From Pyrus communis (Eukaryota; Streptophyta; Magnoliopsida; Rosales; Rosaceae): a DNA stretch of 64,000 bases. How positions within the stretch are numbered: the first letter of the stretch is position 1; every line of letters begins with the position of its first letter. The DNA is taken from contig NC_084803.1 in NCBI RefSeq assembly GCF_963583255.1, forward strand, positions 18,673,428 to 18,737,427. The letters run 5' to 3'. Below the pieces are notes generated by a model that saw nothing but the letters and a program-made list of their open reading frames with translations, had not been told where the DNA came from and did no database searches. Both the position numbers and the translations under genes were made by a program. Of this stretch, positions 1 through 11,037 are shown one piece after another.

Positions 1-950
1 TATAAAAAAATCAATATAAAATGTTGACGTGGCTTAACCGTGACCGCACAAAATAGGAAGATATGGAAATGGCGGAGGGCAGACAATCTACCTCCATAAT
101 TAAGACCAAATAGAATCCTACCTTACCCTCTAGGATTTCACATCCAGCGACCTCTGACTCTCTCTTTGTCTCATTGCCTGCCAGCCACTTTGTTTTCTTC
201 ATCTTCTTCCTTTCGTCTTTGCATTTTTCCTTCAATTTTTGTTGATGGGTTGCATTATTTCTAAATAAAGATGATGGGGTCGCATCATTTCTCATATGTA
301 GTGTTGCTGGGTCCCAATTTTCACATCTCATATTTTTTCCCGCTCAACGAATTCTTATTCTTTATCATTTTTTCCCACTGATTTTTGGGGATTTTTCTGA
401 GTTTGTTTTCTAATTTCATGGAATGGTGGGGTTGATTTCACTATTTGTAATATTTATTTTGCAATTTTTTTATCGAAAAGCCGAACAGAGACTTGATGGG
501 TAATGGTGAATTTCCTATGGGTGGCGGTGGTGGTTGGAGTGTAGAAGTGGTGAAGAGCAATGGTTACTCTCGGCTGTCTGTTGGGTTACCATCTCCATTG
601 TCTTAAAAATCCACCAAAATCATAAACCAAATTAACAGAAATCCTTAAAAATCTATCTAAAAATCCTAAAAAATCCATATGAAATTTGTGAGAGTTTTCA
701 AAAACCATCAAACCTATTACTTTTAAAGTCTTTTAAAATCCTCCTAAATTCTAGGTTACATTTGGCAAAAGGGGCATCAGGTTGGCCAAATGTAGACCCC
801 CTCTTAGCCCTTTTTTTTTTGGGTCAGCTCCTCAGTTGCAATAATTGATTCAAATTGAACGGTTAGATTTGAAAACATCCAAAGTTAGTTTAATTAAATT
901 AACCAATAAATTCAAAGTATAAACTTAAAACTAACAAATTATTGAGGGGA
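1..950. other. AT-rich intergenic DNA, no gene recognised
   Basis: No open reading frame here has the composition of a plant protein, and I recognise no repeat. The short minus-strand frame near 11-331 is low-complexity and has no splice-compatible partners. Confidence 0.5.
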
Positions 951-1645
951 CTAGGTTTCAAAACTTTGTAACTCAATCGTTTCTTAACCAAATTCGACTC
1001 ATAGTATATCAAAATGAATATGGGAAAGTGTAGAACAAGATTATACCTATTTGGAAGGCCAATGGTTGCCGGAGATAGCCGGAAAATAGCCTGAAAGGTG
1101 ACTGGTCCGCAGGAATATTGGAAAACTTGCCAAAAACTGGGTAAACTTTAAACATTCATAACTTCTTCAATACTCAACGAAATCGGGTGATTCAAAAATG
1201 AAAATCATACTTCTCGACGAGACAAAGAGAACGGTACCTTTTTGATGGCTAAATCGCCATGTTTGGCCAAAAAGGGCTCAAAAGTGGCTGTCTTGGTCTC
1301 AAGTTAGACACTTTCGAGCCGTTTTCTAGCCAAACCATGGAGAATTAGCCATAAAAAGGTACCATTCTCTTTGTCTCATTAAGAAGTATGATTTTCATTT
1401 TTGAATCACTCGATTTCGTTGAGTATTGAAGAAGTTATGAACGTTTAAAGTTTATCGAGTTTCCGGCGAGTTTTCCAGTTTTCTCGCAGACTAGTCACCT
1501 TTCAGGCTATTTTCCAGCTATCTTCGGCAATCATTGGGCTTCTAAATAGGTACAATCTTGTTCTACACTTTCCTATTTTCGTTTTGATATATTATGGATC
1601 GAATTTGGTTAAGAAACGATTGAGTTATGAAGCTTTGAAAATTGC
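951..1645. repeat. Long inverted repeat (hairpin), about 335-bp arms
   Basis: The left arm (about 951-1285) is matched in reverse complement by the right arm (about 1309-1645), leaving a loop of only about 23 bp. Matching landmarks are TTCTTAACCAAATTCGA near 990 against its complement near 1600, and ATGAAAATCATACTTCTC near 1198 against its complement near 1390. Mismatches are scattered, so the arms have begun to diverge. I see no coding capacity. It could be a fold-back MITE or an inverted duplication of a larger transposon. If transcribed it would form a long hairpin RNA. Confidence 0.85.
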
Positions 1646-2988
1646 CCAAACTTCCGGCCAAGAGCTCTTGGACACTTAACGGAGTTTTTAATAGAATGAC
1701 CAAAATAATAGATGGTGGACAATCTCAGGGACCATTTCTATTGATTTTCAATCTCATGGACCAAAGTGATATGTTATGCAAATCTCATGGACCATTTTAG
1801 CTAAAAAGCCTTCATTTAAAAATAATTTTTTTGCAAAGCTATAATTTTGGACATAACTATATTTAGCCATTTTTGGTTGGAAATAGTCTTATGGCATGAA
1901 TGGATTGATGATAATATCAGATGACGTCATTGGGACATGAAAAATTTACTCTTGAGTATTTTTTTTGGGTAAAACCTTTCCGAAAAAAGAAGACAATTTT
2001 ATTTCAAACACTAGATTACAAATAGAGACCCACATACAAAATAGTACTATACACACAACTGGACCTTCCAACTAACCCAACAAAGCTAAAAAAAAAGAGG
2101 CCAGCACTATGGACAAAACAAAAGAAGTTTCTTGACCCCATCATCCATCGTCGTAAAAAAATTTCCAATCAACCCAAAACAAATATTCCAGCCAACGCCA
2201 AATCCAATCAAGCAGCCATGCAGAACCCAACCACGAAAGCTGTCTTGATTGCCCCGATTTCTCCGATTGCCCTGATCTCAGCCAGAAATCGGAAGAAGTA
2301 CGTGGGAATACCCCAAATGGCACTGCCAACGAAGGCAAACAAAGGAGAAGGAGGTGGTGTATTAAACACTCGAGCCTATGTGTCCACCGGAGCTCTATGC
2401 ACCCTCTCAAATGATCGCAAAAATTTGCGTTGAAATCTAACTGAAGATTAAAGTGAAAGTATTTGGGAAGACAGACGTCGCAGAGAGACAATTTGGGTGA
2501 ATCTGGAGGAACTGGGGGGAAAGTTAACCAAAAAACTGAGAAACAAAGAGCAAAAATAAAAGCTTTCCTCCGACCCTGTCAGAAACGATTTTATATGGTG
2601 AGGAGTTCACTCACACAGATGGTAAGAAGACTTTCAGGAACAGAGAAGGACTCTCACACGGAGAGAAAAACTATTCCTAATGCAGCATTGGCAGGCCGTG
2701 TGAATATGTAAGCTTCCAAGAAACCACTCTCTCACATAATTGCCTTTTTATAATGGATATGCATTATATATTCTTGAATGGACATTGCAAGTTGATGCCC
2801 CTTTCTTAAGTCTTTATTTATTCTTTTCCGTGCAAGCTGGTTGAAGCTACGTATGATATGAGTTTTAAGTTTTTTTAGCATGACTCCAAATCTTCTAATA
2901 TTTATAAATTTATTTCTAAATATATAGTAGAGGGTTTAAATTTAATGTATGTTTTATATTAATACCATTTGATGAAAGATGTTTTATC
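1646..2988. other. Intergenic, no gene recognised
   Basis: The two overlapping frames near 2141-2711 on opposite strands have no recognisable domain and no conserved intron structure. The part at about 1670-1800 reads like the end of a dispersed repeat. I assign no function. Confidence 0.45.
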
Positions 2989-3140
2989 TTCGACAATGCA
3001 TTCCCGATCTCTATAAGTCTCATAAAATTCTTCTCCATTGTTATATCCACTGATGCTTCATCACCGGTAAACCAGTAATCCTATCATTTTTGCACCATTA
3101 GGATATTATTAGCATCATCATGCTTACAACCGTAAAATGA
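2989..3140 (-). pseudogene. Patatin-like last-exon fragment (relic)
   Basis: On the minus strand this aligns with the junction of intron 5 and exon 6 of the intact patatin-like gene at 4495-6556. The exon part (3080 down to 2989) still reads in frame: GDEASVDITMEKN corresponds to [13 protein letters not shown], followed by a conserved IEIGNAL. The acceptor AG and part of intron 5 (a stretch ending in ATCATGCTTACAACC) are retained up to about 3140. Below 2989 similarity stops, and no other patatin exon is visible nearby. It is a leftover of a second, lost tandem copy. Confidence 0.8.
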
Positions 3141-4494
3141 ACGACAGTGTGTAAATTTTAAAATATTTTAAACCATGTTTATTGAATTTTAGCAAAATGT
3201 ATGTTTATTGACTTTTCTTATATTTGTATAGCTTTTTCGTAAGGGTTTAGTCTCTCGCTCTTTTAATCTAAAAATCGTCAAGCAAAATTGCCTGAGTAAG
3301 CTTGTCGTCCATATGTAGAACTAGGTTTTGTGTTTTGAAAAGAGTTTGAAATTGATTTTGGGTTCATAGGTGGTCACTTGCGGTATTTAGTTTTGGGTTT
3401 GAATATATTTTAGTTTTATTCGGATATTTTGAATTAGTTTCTTTACATTTGAGTTTGTTTTCCCACAACCCCTTAACTTAGTGTAGCCTTAACCTAATAT
3501 TGGAACAAAAATCATAGTCACATAACTAGGAATTATCTTAGACCATTATGAGGATGGTTAATCACATGGCTAAAACCACCTCGATGAACTATGGCATGCA
3601 CTAGTTGGTCATGATACGAGTGCGAATTCCATATCGACAAATTAAGAAACTTTGCAAAGAGTATATTAGGAGTCGGACTACTTTCTTATTGATAATTGGT
3701 TTAGGTTATATGTTGATTCCAATTTGCATGGTATCATATCAAATCAAATCGAGCCCAACAGCTCACATGCGCACATCATCTCATATCACTTATATGTAGA
3801 AACGTGTTAAAAGTACGAATCAGATAACGCGGAATTAAAGAACCTTACAAAGGCATTGAGCAACTCCCTATATTGCAATCTAGCTCTCTACTCTAAATGT
3901 TCCAACTGAAGCATCTTCCCCTTGTCCAAAAATAGAAAATAAAAATATAATCTTCAACATCTACCGATCGAGTATTGTATATTTTCAAATTCTATGTGTA
4001 ATGACCAGCATCACTCATCAGGCAATTAAGGAGATTTGTTAGCCATTTCATATATAAGAAAATATTCAGAAACGTATTTGTCCACAGCCCATACATGTAG
4101 TGCCTAGTGGTAGTTGGCACTATGATGATATATAGGAGAAGGTGAGGTTGTGGTCCTCACACAAAGTCCATTGAATGGGTTGGAAACAATTAGCAAAATC
4201 ATGCTTGCAACCATAAGATTAAAATGTCGCATGGGTTGGATGATTAAAATACTTATAAATTCACAATGGAATTGATAAATATACATGCCCTTTCTATTTT
4301 GCATGGGTTGGATGTTCCAAACAAAGACAAGTTAGACAGATCATCCCATTCATAACCATCAACAGATCTGATCCCAAAACTCTTATCTTATTCAATATTC
4401 TTTATTTTTTAATCAAGATTCACAATGGAATTGATTAACGTAATCACATACTATTTTAAAAAAAAAAAATTAATTAAAATTTTCTATTGCACTT
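3141..4494. other. Downstream flank of the patatin gene, with a second intron relic
   Basis: No gene is seen. Positions 4179-4226 copy part of intron 5 of the neighbouring patatin gene (shared GGAAACAATTAGCA and ATCATGCTTGCAACCATAA), and short blocks such as CACAATGGAATTGAT recur at 4261 and 4421. This points to repeated local duplication around the 3' end of the patatin locus. Confidence 0.6.
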
Positions 4495-6556
4495 TCAGTT
4501 AATTGTTTTGTCTATAAGCTTCTTTCCCTCCGAGAGCCTGTTGGCAAAATCAATCAGTGCTTCTTCATAGGTACCTTCTTCCTTGGATACCTCATACTTT
4601 CCGGTATCCAAATTCACACGTGAAACCGGCTTCTTCAACAACGCATTCCCGATCTCAACAAGCCTTTTCAAATTTTTCTCCGTTGCAATGTCCAATGATG
4701 CCTCCTCGCCGATCAACGTGTCATCCTATTATTTTTCCACATTAGGAAACAATTAGCACGATCATGCTTGCAACCATAAAATTAAAATGATACATTTATA
4801 CAATATTTACCGACCACATGTACATGTTTGACGAAGGTAGACCACTTATAAAATGTACCTGAATACGGAGGTAGTTGTCCTTGGCGTGGACGGATTGGAA
4901 GAGGGTGGAGACATGAAGGTCAACCATATCGGAACTTGCATCGCCGAAAATGTCTACCAAAGGTGTGCTCCCATTGTCAAAGAACCAATTGATCAAACCC
5001 CAGTTGGAGGCCGTGGCTGCATTATACTTCTCTTCATGCTTGGCTGCGCCTGTGCCCAATGATAGCACTAGCAACCTTGTCGCATCCATCGGCTCTGAGT
5101 TATGCTTCAATATCTCTCTGTTTATGTGGCTTATGGCCGTCATCGTCTGCACATGATCGTAGATTCAATTAATTTCCTTAGTGCATTAATTAGTTTCTAA
5201 TTTTTGTTTGATAGTCTAACGTGTTATTTTCCTAACTTATGATTAAAATGCATATCTATTGAGAGTATATCGTCAAATTGAGTACTTACAGGATTGTTTG
5301 CAGCTACCCCACCATCGACAAGATCAAAAGTTCGGGTTCTTCCCTCGTTATCTTTGACCTCGAAGTAATGAGCGGGGAGATAAGTGGGAGCAGCAGAGGT
5401 GCTAACGCAGATATCCGAAAGCTTAGCATTTTTCAGTGGAATTTTTTTTGCCTGTGCCATAGATTTAAAACTATATAAGAATACGTACAAAGTAGCTACA
5501 ACAATCCCAAAAATTTGAGTAAAAATTAGAGCTTGTATATTGTTGTTTGTCTTACATCGATGGTTGAGAAGATCACAGGTTGAAGGTGCTTAATATCAAA
5601 AGTTGGAATAAGCACAGTGGTTAGGGTTTGTTTAAGAGTGAGATCGCCAAGCAGCTCGTTCGTCAATGTTCGCAGGTACTTTCCATCATATTTTGGTCCC
5701 ATGACAGAACCAACCATACTTGTTAGTGATGTCAAGAAGTTATTACGACTGCAAAATTTCAAACAAATTAACATTAGGACCAGTTAACCTATATATATAT
5801 GATGTCTAGTAGGCTGATTTGAGTGACCTGATTGATCTGTTGGATACGGGTACCAACTTACAGTACTTAGTGCATTGTGGATATGTGATCATGTTTTATG
5901 ACATTACCAAACTTGTACATAGTAATACTGTAAGTTGATATCCTGATACGAAACAACTTTTTCTTAAGTTGTTATAAATAAAAATGACTGACCTATTCTG
6001 AGGGAAAATCTTAGGGGTGTGATCGAAATAGAAGTTGTTGATATCCTTTGCTTCGAACATGGGCCTGTTGTCTTTGTTGGGAGCTGCAAGCATGGTGATG
6101 ACAAGACCACCGGTGCTTGTTCCGGCAATTATGTCGAAGTAATCTGCGACTCTTGCATCAGGCCCATCCAATTCCTATACCACATGCACAAATTATTAAC
6201 ATTCAACATATTAATTAAGCACGTAATTAAAAAATAAAAATTGAAAACTGAAATGGTTAAAGTACCTGAAGCTTGGATTCAAGAAAGGCGAGGAGGGTGC
6301 TGGGAATTATGCCTCTAATGCCACCTCCATCAATGCTTAGTACTGTCACCGTCCTTCTCTTTGTCAAACCAGTCGACATTGTTATAACTCGAATTAACGA
6401 GACCTTGTCGAAATTGAAATTTTTTCGAAAAAAATCGGTAAGGCACTTGATGTGAGCCAGTTGTGATTGTGAAGGAAGCTTGTTGTGAAGCATACGGAGA
6501 TTAAGTATGCTATTTATAGCAAGAACCCACACATTATTCTTAATGGTAGCAGCCAT
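4495..6556 (-). CDS. Patatin-like phospholipase (lipid acyl hydrolase), 6 exons, 448 aa
   Basis: Patatin-family enzymes release fatty acids from membrane phospho- and galactolipids with a Ser-Asp dyad. Exons on the minus strand are 6556-6266, 6174-5993, 5748-5556, 5451-5290, 5146-4859 and 4725-4495. All introns are GT-AG, phases match, and the total is 1347 nt including TGA. Visible motifs are the oxyanion loop DGGGIRG (Asp76), the nucleophile box GTSTGG (Ser117), [10 protein letters not shown], and DGG with catalytic Asp268. The length fits the patatin-like protein 2 class (about 400-450 aa). Most relatives begin roughly 15-20 residues before DGGGIRG, so Met60 is an alternative start. The 59-residue leader from Met1 is hydrophobic near its beginning but open and in frame. 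The last intron and exon have decayed copies at 2989-3140 and 4179-4226. The gene looks intact. I cannot assign substrate or subcellular site from sequence. Confidence 0.93.
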
Positions 6557-6877
6557 GGCGGCCCATATTACTGACTCTGTCTGTGTAGGTACTCTTAGGC
6601 GGCTACTCTCACACCTCCAATAGTTGAACGGGTTTGGTCAAAGTGTTCTATTACCGTACGTATAAGTATTCATTAATTTGCATGAGGATAAAGATCTTAA
6701 TACTTATTTACTTGATGCATTTGTCACATCATAAAGTTCCAAGGTCCTGTCTTCATTTGTCATGTTGCAGTTATATTATCATCCAAAACACCAGACTCAC
6801 TGAAATGATAACCGCACACTATATTTTTTATACAATTTTTTTTGAATTTCTAACTTTTATTGGAACAAACATTATCT

Positions 6878-7016
6878 GCACTAAAAAAGAAGGGGTGGAC
6901 TTAGCCTCACAATGAACTAGCAATAATGTTATTCAAATTCGTCTTTGATGAAAATCGAACGTAAGACCTTTCACTTGCAAGTGAAAAAGAATATCACTAG
7001 ACTGTAGTACTAAATA
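6878..7016 (-). mobile_element. tRNA-type SINE, minus orientation
   Basis: Reverse-complemented, it carries the same core as the elements at 16271, 22559 and 47739: TTCACTTGCAAGTGAAAGGT, then a B-box-like TTCGATTTTC, then an AATTTGAA...ATTGTGAGGC tail region. The tRNA-like promoter boxes and lack of coding sequence indicate a SINE. Flanking 6557-6877 is the promoter side of the patatin gene. Confidence 0.65.
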
Positions 7017-8013
7017 ATTTTTAATTTTTAATTATTAAATTCAAATACTTCAATGAAATAATGGATAAAATAAAATAAAAAAACGTTTAGGAGGAAAAAT
7101 ATATTAGTAATTATTATTTTCCATAAAGACTAATGTTTAGATTATTTTTGGTAAATCATTTTTGAAAGTTCTTGATTCTGGTGAGAAAACATTAGTCTTG
7201 AAAAGTTTGATACCATTCGTTGCAGCAAGACGTTTAAAGCAGCGGTCTCTTCTTCTGGGGAAGTTGGTGCGTAATTATCCACCACATACGACATATAAAG
7301 CCAGATTTTTGTTTTCTTACTAATTATAATGGTATAACGATGAGAGATTTTTCAGTTTAACCAACATACGAGGTGATAAAAACACGTGATATACCATCCA
7401 TATTTTCGTCATAATAAAAAAATTTGAAAGTATGAGTATACCCCTTGGAATTCAATTTTCATTAACTAAAACCCACAATTGTAAAATTTTCTAATAAAAA
7501 CCCAATGATTAGGCTCCAACTAAGCAATATCCATAATTAAGTATGACTTGGCAAAATTAGTATTTTTGGATGTCTAAGTTACCCCTAATATCATGAACTT
7601 TGGGTCTATTACTTGTTATCTACATTTATTTTATATTATTTCATTCAATTAAACTTTTTAAAATGTTTATGCAGATTTGGAAAAGAAAAATTTTAGTGTC
7701 ATGATTTCAATGCATATTAATAACAAAAATACATGATATTAGAGTTTTGATTCCTTATATGGTTGTTTTCACGTTTACGTAAAACTAAGCATTTTTTTTA
7801 TCCTTTTCAAATAATTGTAACAGGTAAATTAGTATTTTTCACAAATATACAAATGTTGTTTTATTCAAAATTACCGATATTTTACATATATAAAATAACA
7901 ATATAAGTTCTAAGTAAAACAATACATGCAAAATAATTTACCTACAAAATAAATAAATAAATAATGTTTGATTCAAAAGTTAAGTTATTTGCATACACAC
8001 ACACACACACACA
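7017..8013. other. AT-rich intergenic DNA ending in a CA microsatellite
   Basis: No gene is recognised. The last part has a (TAAA) run near 7946 and a CA repeat at about 7995-8013, directly beside the Cassandra element. Confidence 0.5.
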
Positions 8014-8652
8014 TGTCACATCCCGGCCCGGGGTGGATCACTTCTCGGGCCCACTCCACCACCGTAGCACGATATTGTCCGCTTTGGGCTTACCATTCCC
8101 TCACGGTTTTGTTTTTGGGAACTCACGAGCAACTTCCCAGTGGGTCACCCATCATGGGATTGCTCAAACCTCCCTCTCGCTTAACTTCGGAGTTCCTACG
8201 GAACCCGAAGCCAGTGAGCTCCCAAAAGGCCTCGTGCTAGGTAGAGATGGGAATATACATATAAGGATCACTCCTCTGGACGATGTGGGATGTTACAATC
8301 CACCCCCCTTAGGGGCCCGACGTCCTCGTCGGCACACACGCGGCCAGGATTAGGCTCTGATACCAAATTGTCACATCCCGGCTCGGGACGGATCACTTCC
8401 CGGGCCCGCTCCACCACCGTAGCACGATATTATCCGCTTTGGGCTTACCATTCCCTCACGGTTTTGTTTTTGGGAACTCACGAGCAACTTCCCAGTGGGT
8501 CACCCATCATGGGATTGCTCTAGCCCCCTTCTCGCTTAACTTCGGAGTTCCGATGGAACCCGAAGCCAGTGAGCTCCCAAAAGGCCTCGTGCTAGGTAGA
8601 GATGGGAATATACATATAAGGATCACTCCCATGGACGATGTGGGATGTTACA
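8014..8652 (-). mobile_element. Cassandra-type TRIM retrotransposon, two LTRs
   Basis: Two near-identical LTRs (8014-8297 and 8369-8652) flank a 71-bp internal domain. In minus orientation the LTRs run TGTAACATCCC...GGGATGTGACA, followed by the primer site TTGGTATCAGAGC (complementary to initiator methionine tRNA), and the internal part ends in a purine tract before the second LTR. Each LTR holds a 5S-rRNA-like segment: AACTCCGAAGTTAAGCGAG (A-box region) and GATGGGTGACCCACTGGGAA (C-box region), both read on the minus strand. That is the hallmark of Cassandra elements. It lies in a CA microsatellite, which hides the target duplication. Frames of up to 129 aa within it are not genes. Confidence 0.92.
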
Positions 8653-9056
8653 CACACGCATATATATATAATATCAAAATGTGCCTAACATACTAATAAT
8701 GCATGCGAAATAAATTACCTACAAAATAAATAAAAATGTTGATTGATTGCAAACAACACATAATAATATATAACAAAATGTGCCTAATGTATACATGCAA
8801 AATAATTTACTTTCAATGATTGTCAAACAAATATAAGAAATGGAATAGATGATTGTAAGACAAGTATAAAGTAGATACTTTTGTAATTTACCTATAGAAT
8901 AAATGAATGTTGATTGATTGCAAACAACACATAATAATAATAAATGTGCCTAATATATGTAATAATACATGCAAAATTATTTACCTGCAAAATAAAAGCA
9001 TGTTTTCAGCCAATTGATTCAAAGTTAATTAATTACCTATATTCTACTTAAAAATA

Positions 9057-10292
9057 CCTAATCGAATAAACAGTCCTCGTGGTGATAAAGTAATCGGAAG
9101 ATAGCCATCGTGGTAAAAAAATTAGGATTTAAATCCTTGTGGTGGAGTCCATTAGCAAATTTAGTCCAAAATTAATTTTTCCATTACTTGTCTGTTAAAT
9201 ATAGGGATAAAGATGTATTTTAACGTGTACGTCTTCTTCTTCCTCCCTCTGCATTTCATCTGTTTATATCTTACAAAGATGGAGAATCTGCTTAATAACG
9301 GCTTCTGAAACCGAAAAGGCATGGTATTTCTTCGCCCCTTCTTCAGCCCTTCAATATTCATATAGTCCAACCCAATCTTTTCAGCCTGCAATTAAATATA
9401 TAAAAACATCCCACTAGCTTGGAATAAGTATTCAACGAAAGCAAAATCGTAGAAATTCATCATCCCATTCCAATGGTAAAATTGACATGTAAGTTGTAAC
9501 GAAAGTGAAAATCTTGACATTCTAAGAAACAAAAGAAATTTTGCAGATAACTGGAATGGCGGAAAAGAAGAATGGAACTGCTTACTGTTTACCAAAATTA
9601 AGTACTACACCTTTGGAAAGAAATTCAAATAAAACACACAGACGAGGGATGTGCGGCAACCTAACATAACCACTGAAATGATTTGTCTTCAAATGAGTTA
9701 TTGCGGGGTAAAAAAGAAAACCTTTTGATGGTTTTGTTCTTTTTGCCGGTAGGATTTTTGATGAAGTACAATTAGTTTCAGAAGCTAGTTTAGATTACTG
9801 TTGTGGATTAGGAAGGAAATTGACATGAAATTTTTGTTTAGTTTTTGTTTCCCATTTTCTGGAGGATCACAATTTTTCAGCCCCGTTTGAAGTTCAATAG
9901 TCTCGGTGAAGTTACATTTTTTTACGCATTCATGATGATGGAAATACCCTATCGGAGAGTATCACTGTGAGGTTTACTGTAGTGAAATGGAAATAGTGAG
10001 AAATTGAATTGGTTTCTGTCAGTACTACACTAATTGAAGCCGAAGAATTCTAACAAGCTTCTGTATCTTGGTGAGATATGAATAGATGAAATACAGAGAG
10101 ATGATGAAGAAGGTCTACACATAAAAGTACATTTTTATCCTTGTATTTAACGAACAATTAACAGAAAAATAACTTTTGGACCAAATTTTCTAACGGACTT
10201 TACCACGAAGGTTTAAATCCTAATTTTTTTTTACCACAAGAGCTATCTTCCGATTACCTTATCACCACGAGGACTGTTTATCCGATTAGGCC
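9057..10292. mobile_element. Non-autonomous Mutator-like element with long TIRs and 11-bp TSD
   Basis: The first roughly 190 bp (CCTAATCGAATAAACAG...) reappear in reverse complement at the right end (...CTGTTTATCCGATTAGGCC). The element is flanked by a perfect 11-bp direct repeat ACTTAAAAATA at 9046-9056 and 10293-10303. Long TIRs with a 9-11 bp duplication are typical of Mutator-like elements. The interior (about 9250-10100) has no transposase frame, so it would depend on an enzyme supplied elsewhere. Confidence 0.85.
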
Positions 10293-10829
10293 ACTTAAAA
10301 ATATAAGTAATTTATTCAACACATATATAATAATAACAAAATGTGTTTAATGTATACATGCAAAATAATTTACCTACAATGATTGTCAAACAAATATAAG
10401 AAATGGAACAAATGATGGTAAGACAAGTATAAAATAGATATTGTTGTAATAATAAAGCACTTATTTTCCATAATTATGTTGGATAATTAAATTCATCAAC
10501 ATAATTAGAGTGTTGTGGCACAATTGTAAATATTTTGAAAATAATAGGTATTTATTTGTTTACATGGCAGTTTATTTCAAATTTGGATTATGTTCAAAAC
10601 GGAATGGATTTTTGTCAAAAAAAATAAGTGTTGCATGAGCTTATATCTAAAGAACACTAAAGAAAATTCTCTATAACGACCGACTATAAGCTTCTTTGGT
10701 ATTAATTGAGATGAATTGTTGTTATCATTGAATTAGTTCGCATTCACATCGGCATCTAGAAAGCTTCTTTTGCAGGTCAACGCTTGTTTTATGTTATTGA
10801 TTCATAATTTGTGCGTTGATTTTGTTGGA

Positions 10830-11025
10830 TAGGGATCATCTCCATATCTCTTCCTCCTAATCCACAAAGTTCAAGAATTCGAGTCATTGAAATTTGATCA
10901 AACGGCTAAAGTTATTATAACTTTTAAAGTGGGCCCCTGTTTGTAGTCATTGAATCAAATTTCAATGGCCCGAATCCCCGAACTTGGTGGATTAGAAGGA
11001 AGGGATCCGAAGAGGACCCCTTTCC
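10830..11025. mobile_element. Fold-back MITE with 12-bp direct flanks
   Basis: The arms pair over about 80 bp: the left holds CCTCCTAATCCACAAAGTTC, and the right holds the inverse around GAACTTGGTGGATTAGAAGG. The central part is short. GATTTTGTTGGA occurs directly at 10818-10829 and 11026-11037. The long duplication and GGATC-rich termini match the MITEs at 23392 and 59338, so a Mutator-type origin is likely. Confidence 0.8.
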
Positions 11026-11037
11026 GATTTTGTTGGA

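Larger units (their letters stand above)
7900..10450. repeat. Imperfect tandem blocks around Cassandra and Mutator-like insertions
   Basis: A block with TACATGCAAAATAATTTACC, an ACAAAATAAATAAA stretch and GATTGTCAAACAAATATAAG recurs with variation near 7920, 8695, 8795, 8950 and 10350. The copy at about 8790-8890 is the closest match to about 10345-10450. The Cassandra element (8014-8652) and the long-TIR element (9057-10292) sit inside this AT-rich array. No coding sequence is seen. Confidence 0.6.

Noticed and set aside
8014..8696. Open frames of up to 129 aa inside Cassandra LTRs (also at 13327-14288 and 35067-36073)
   Set aside because: They lie in 5S-derived, non-coding LTR sequence, occur on the strand opposite to the 5S segment or the same, and repeat with every LTR copy.
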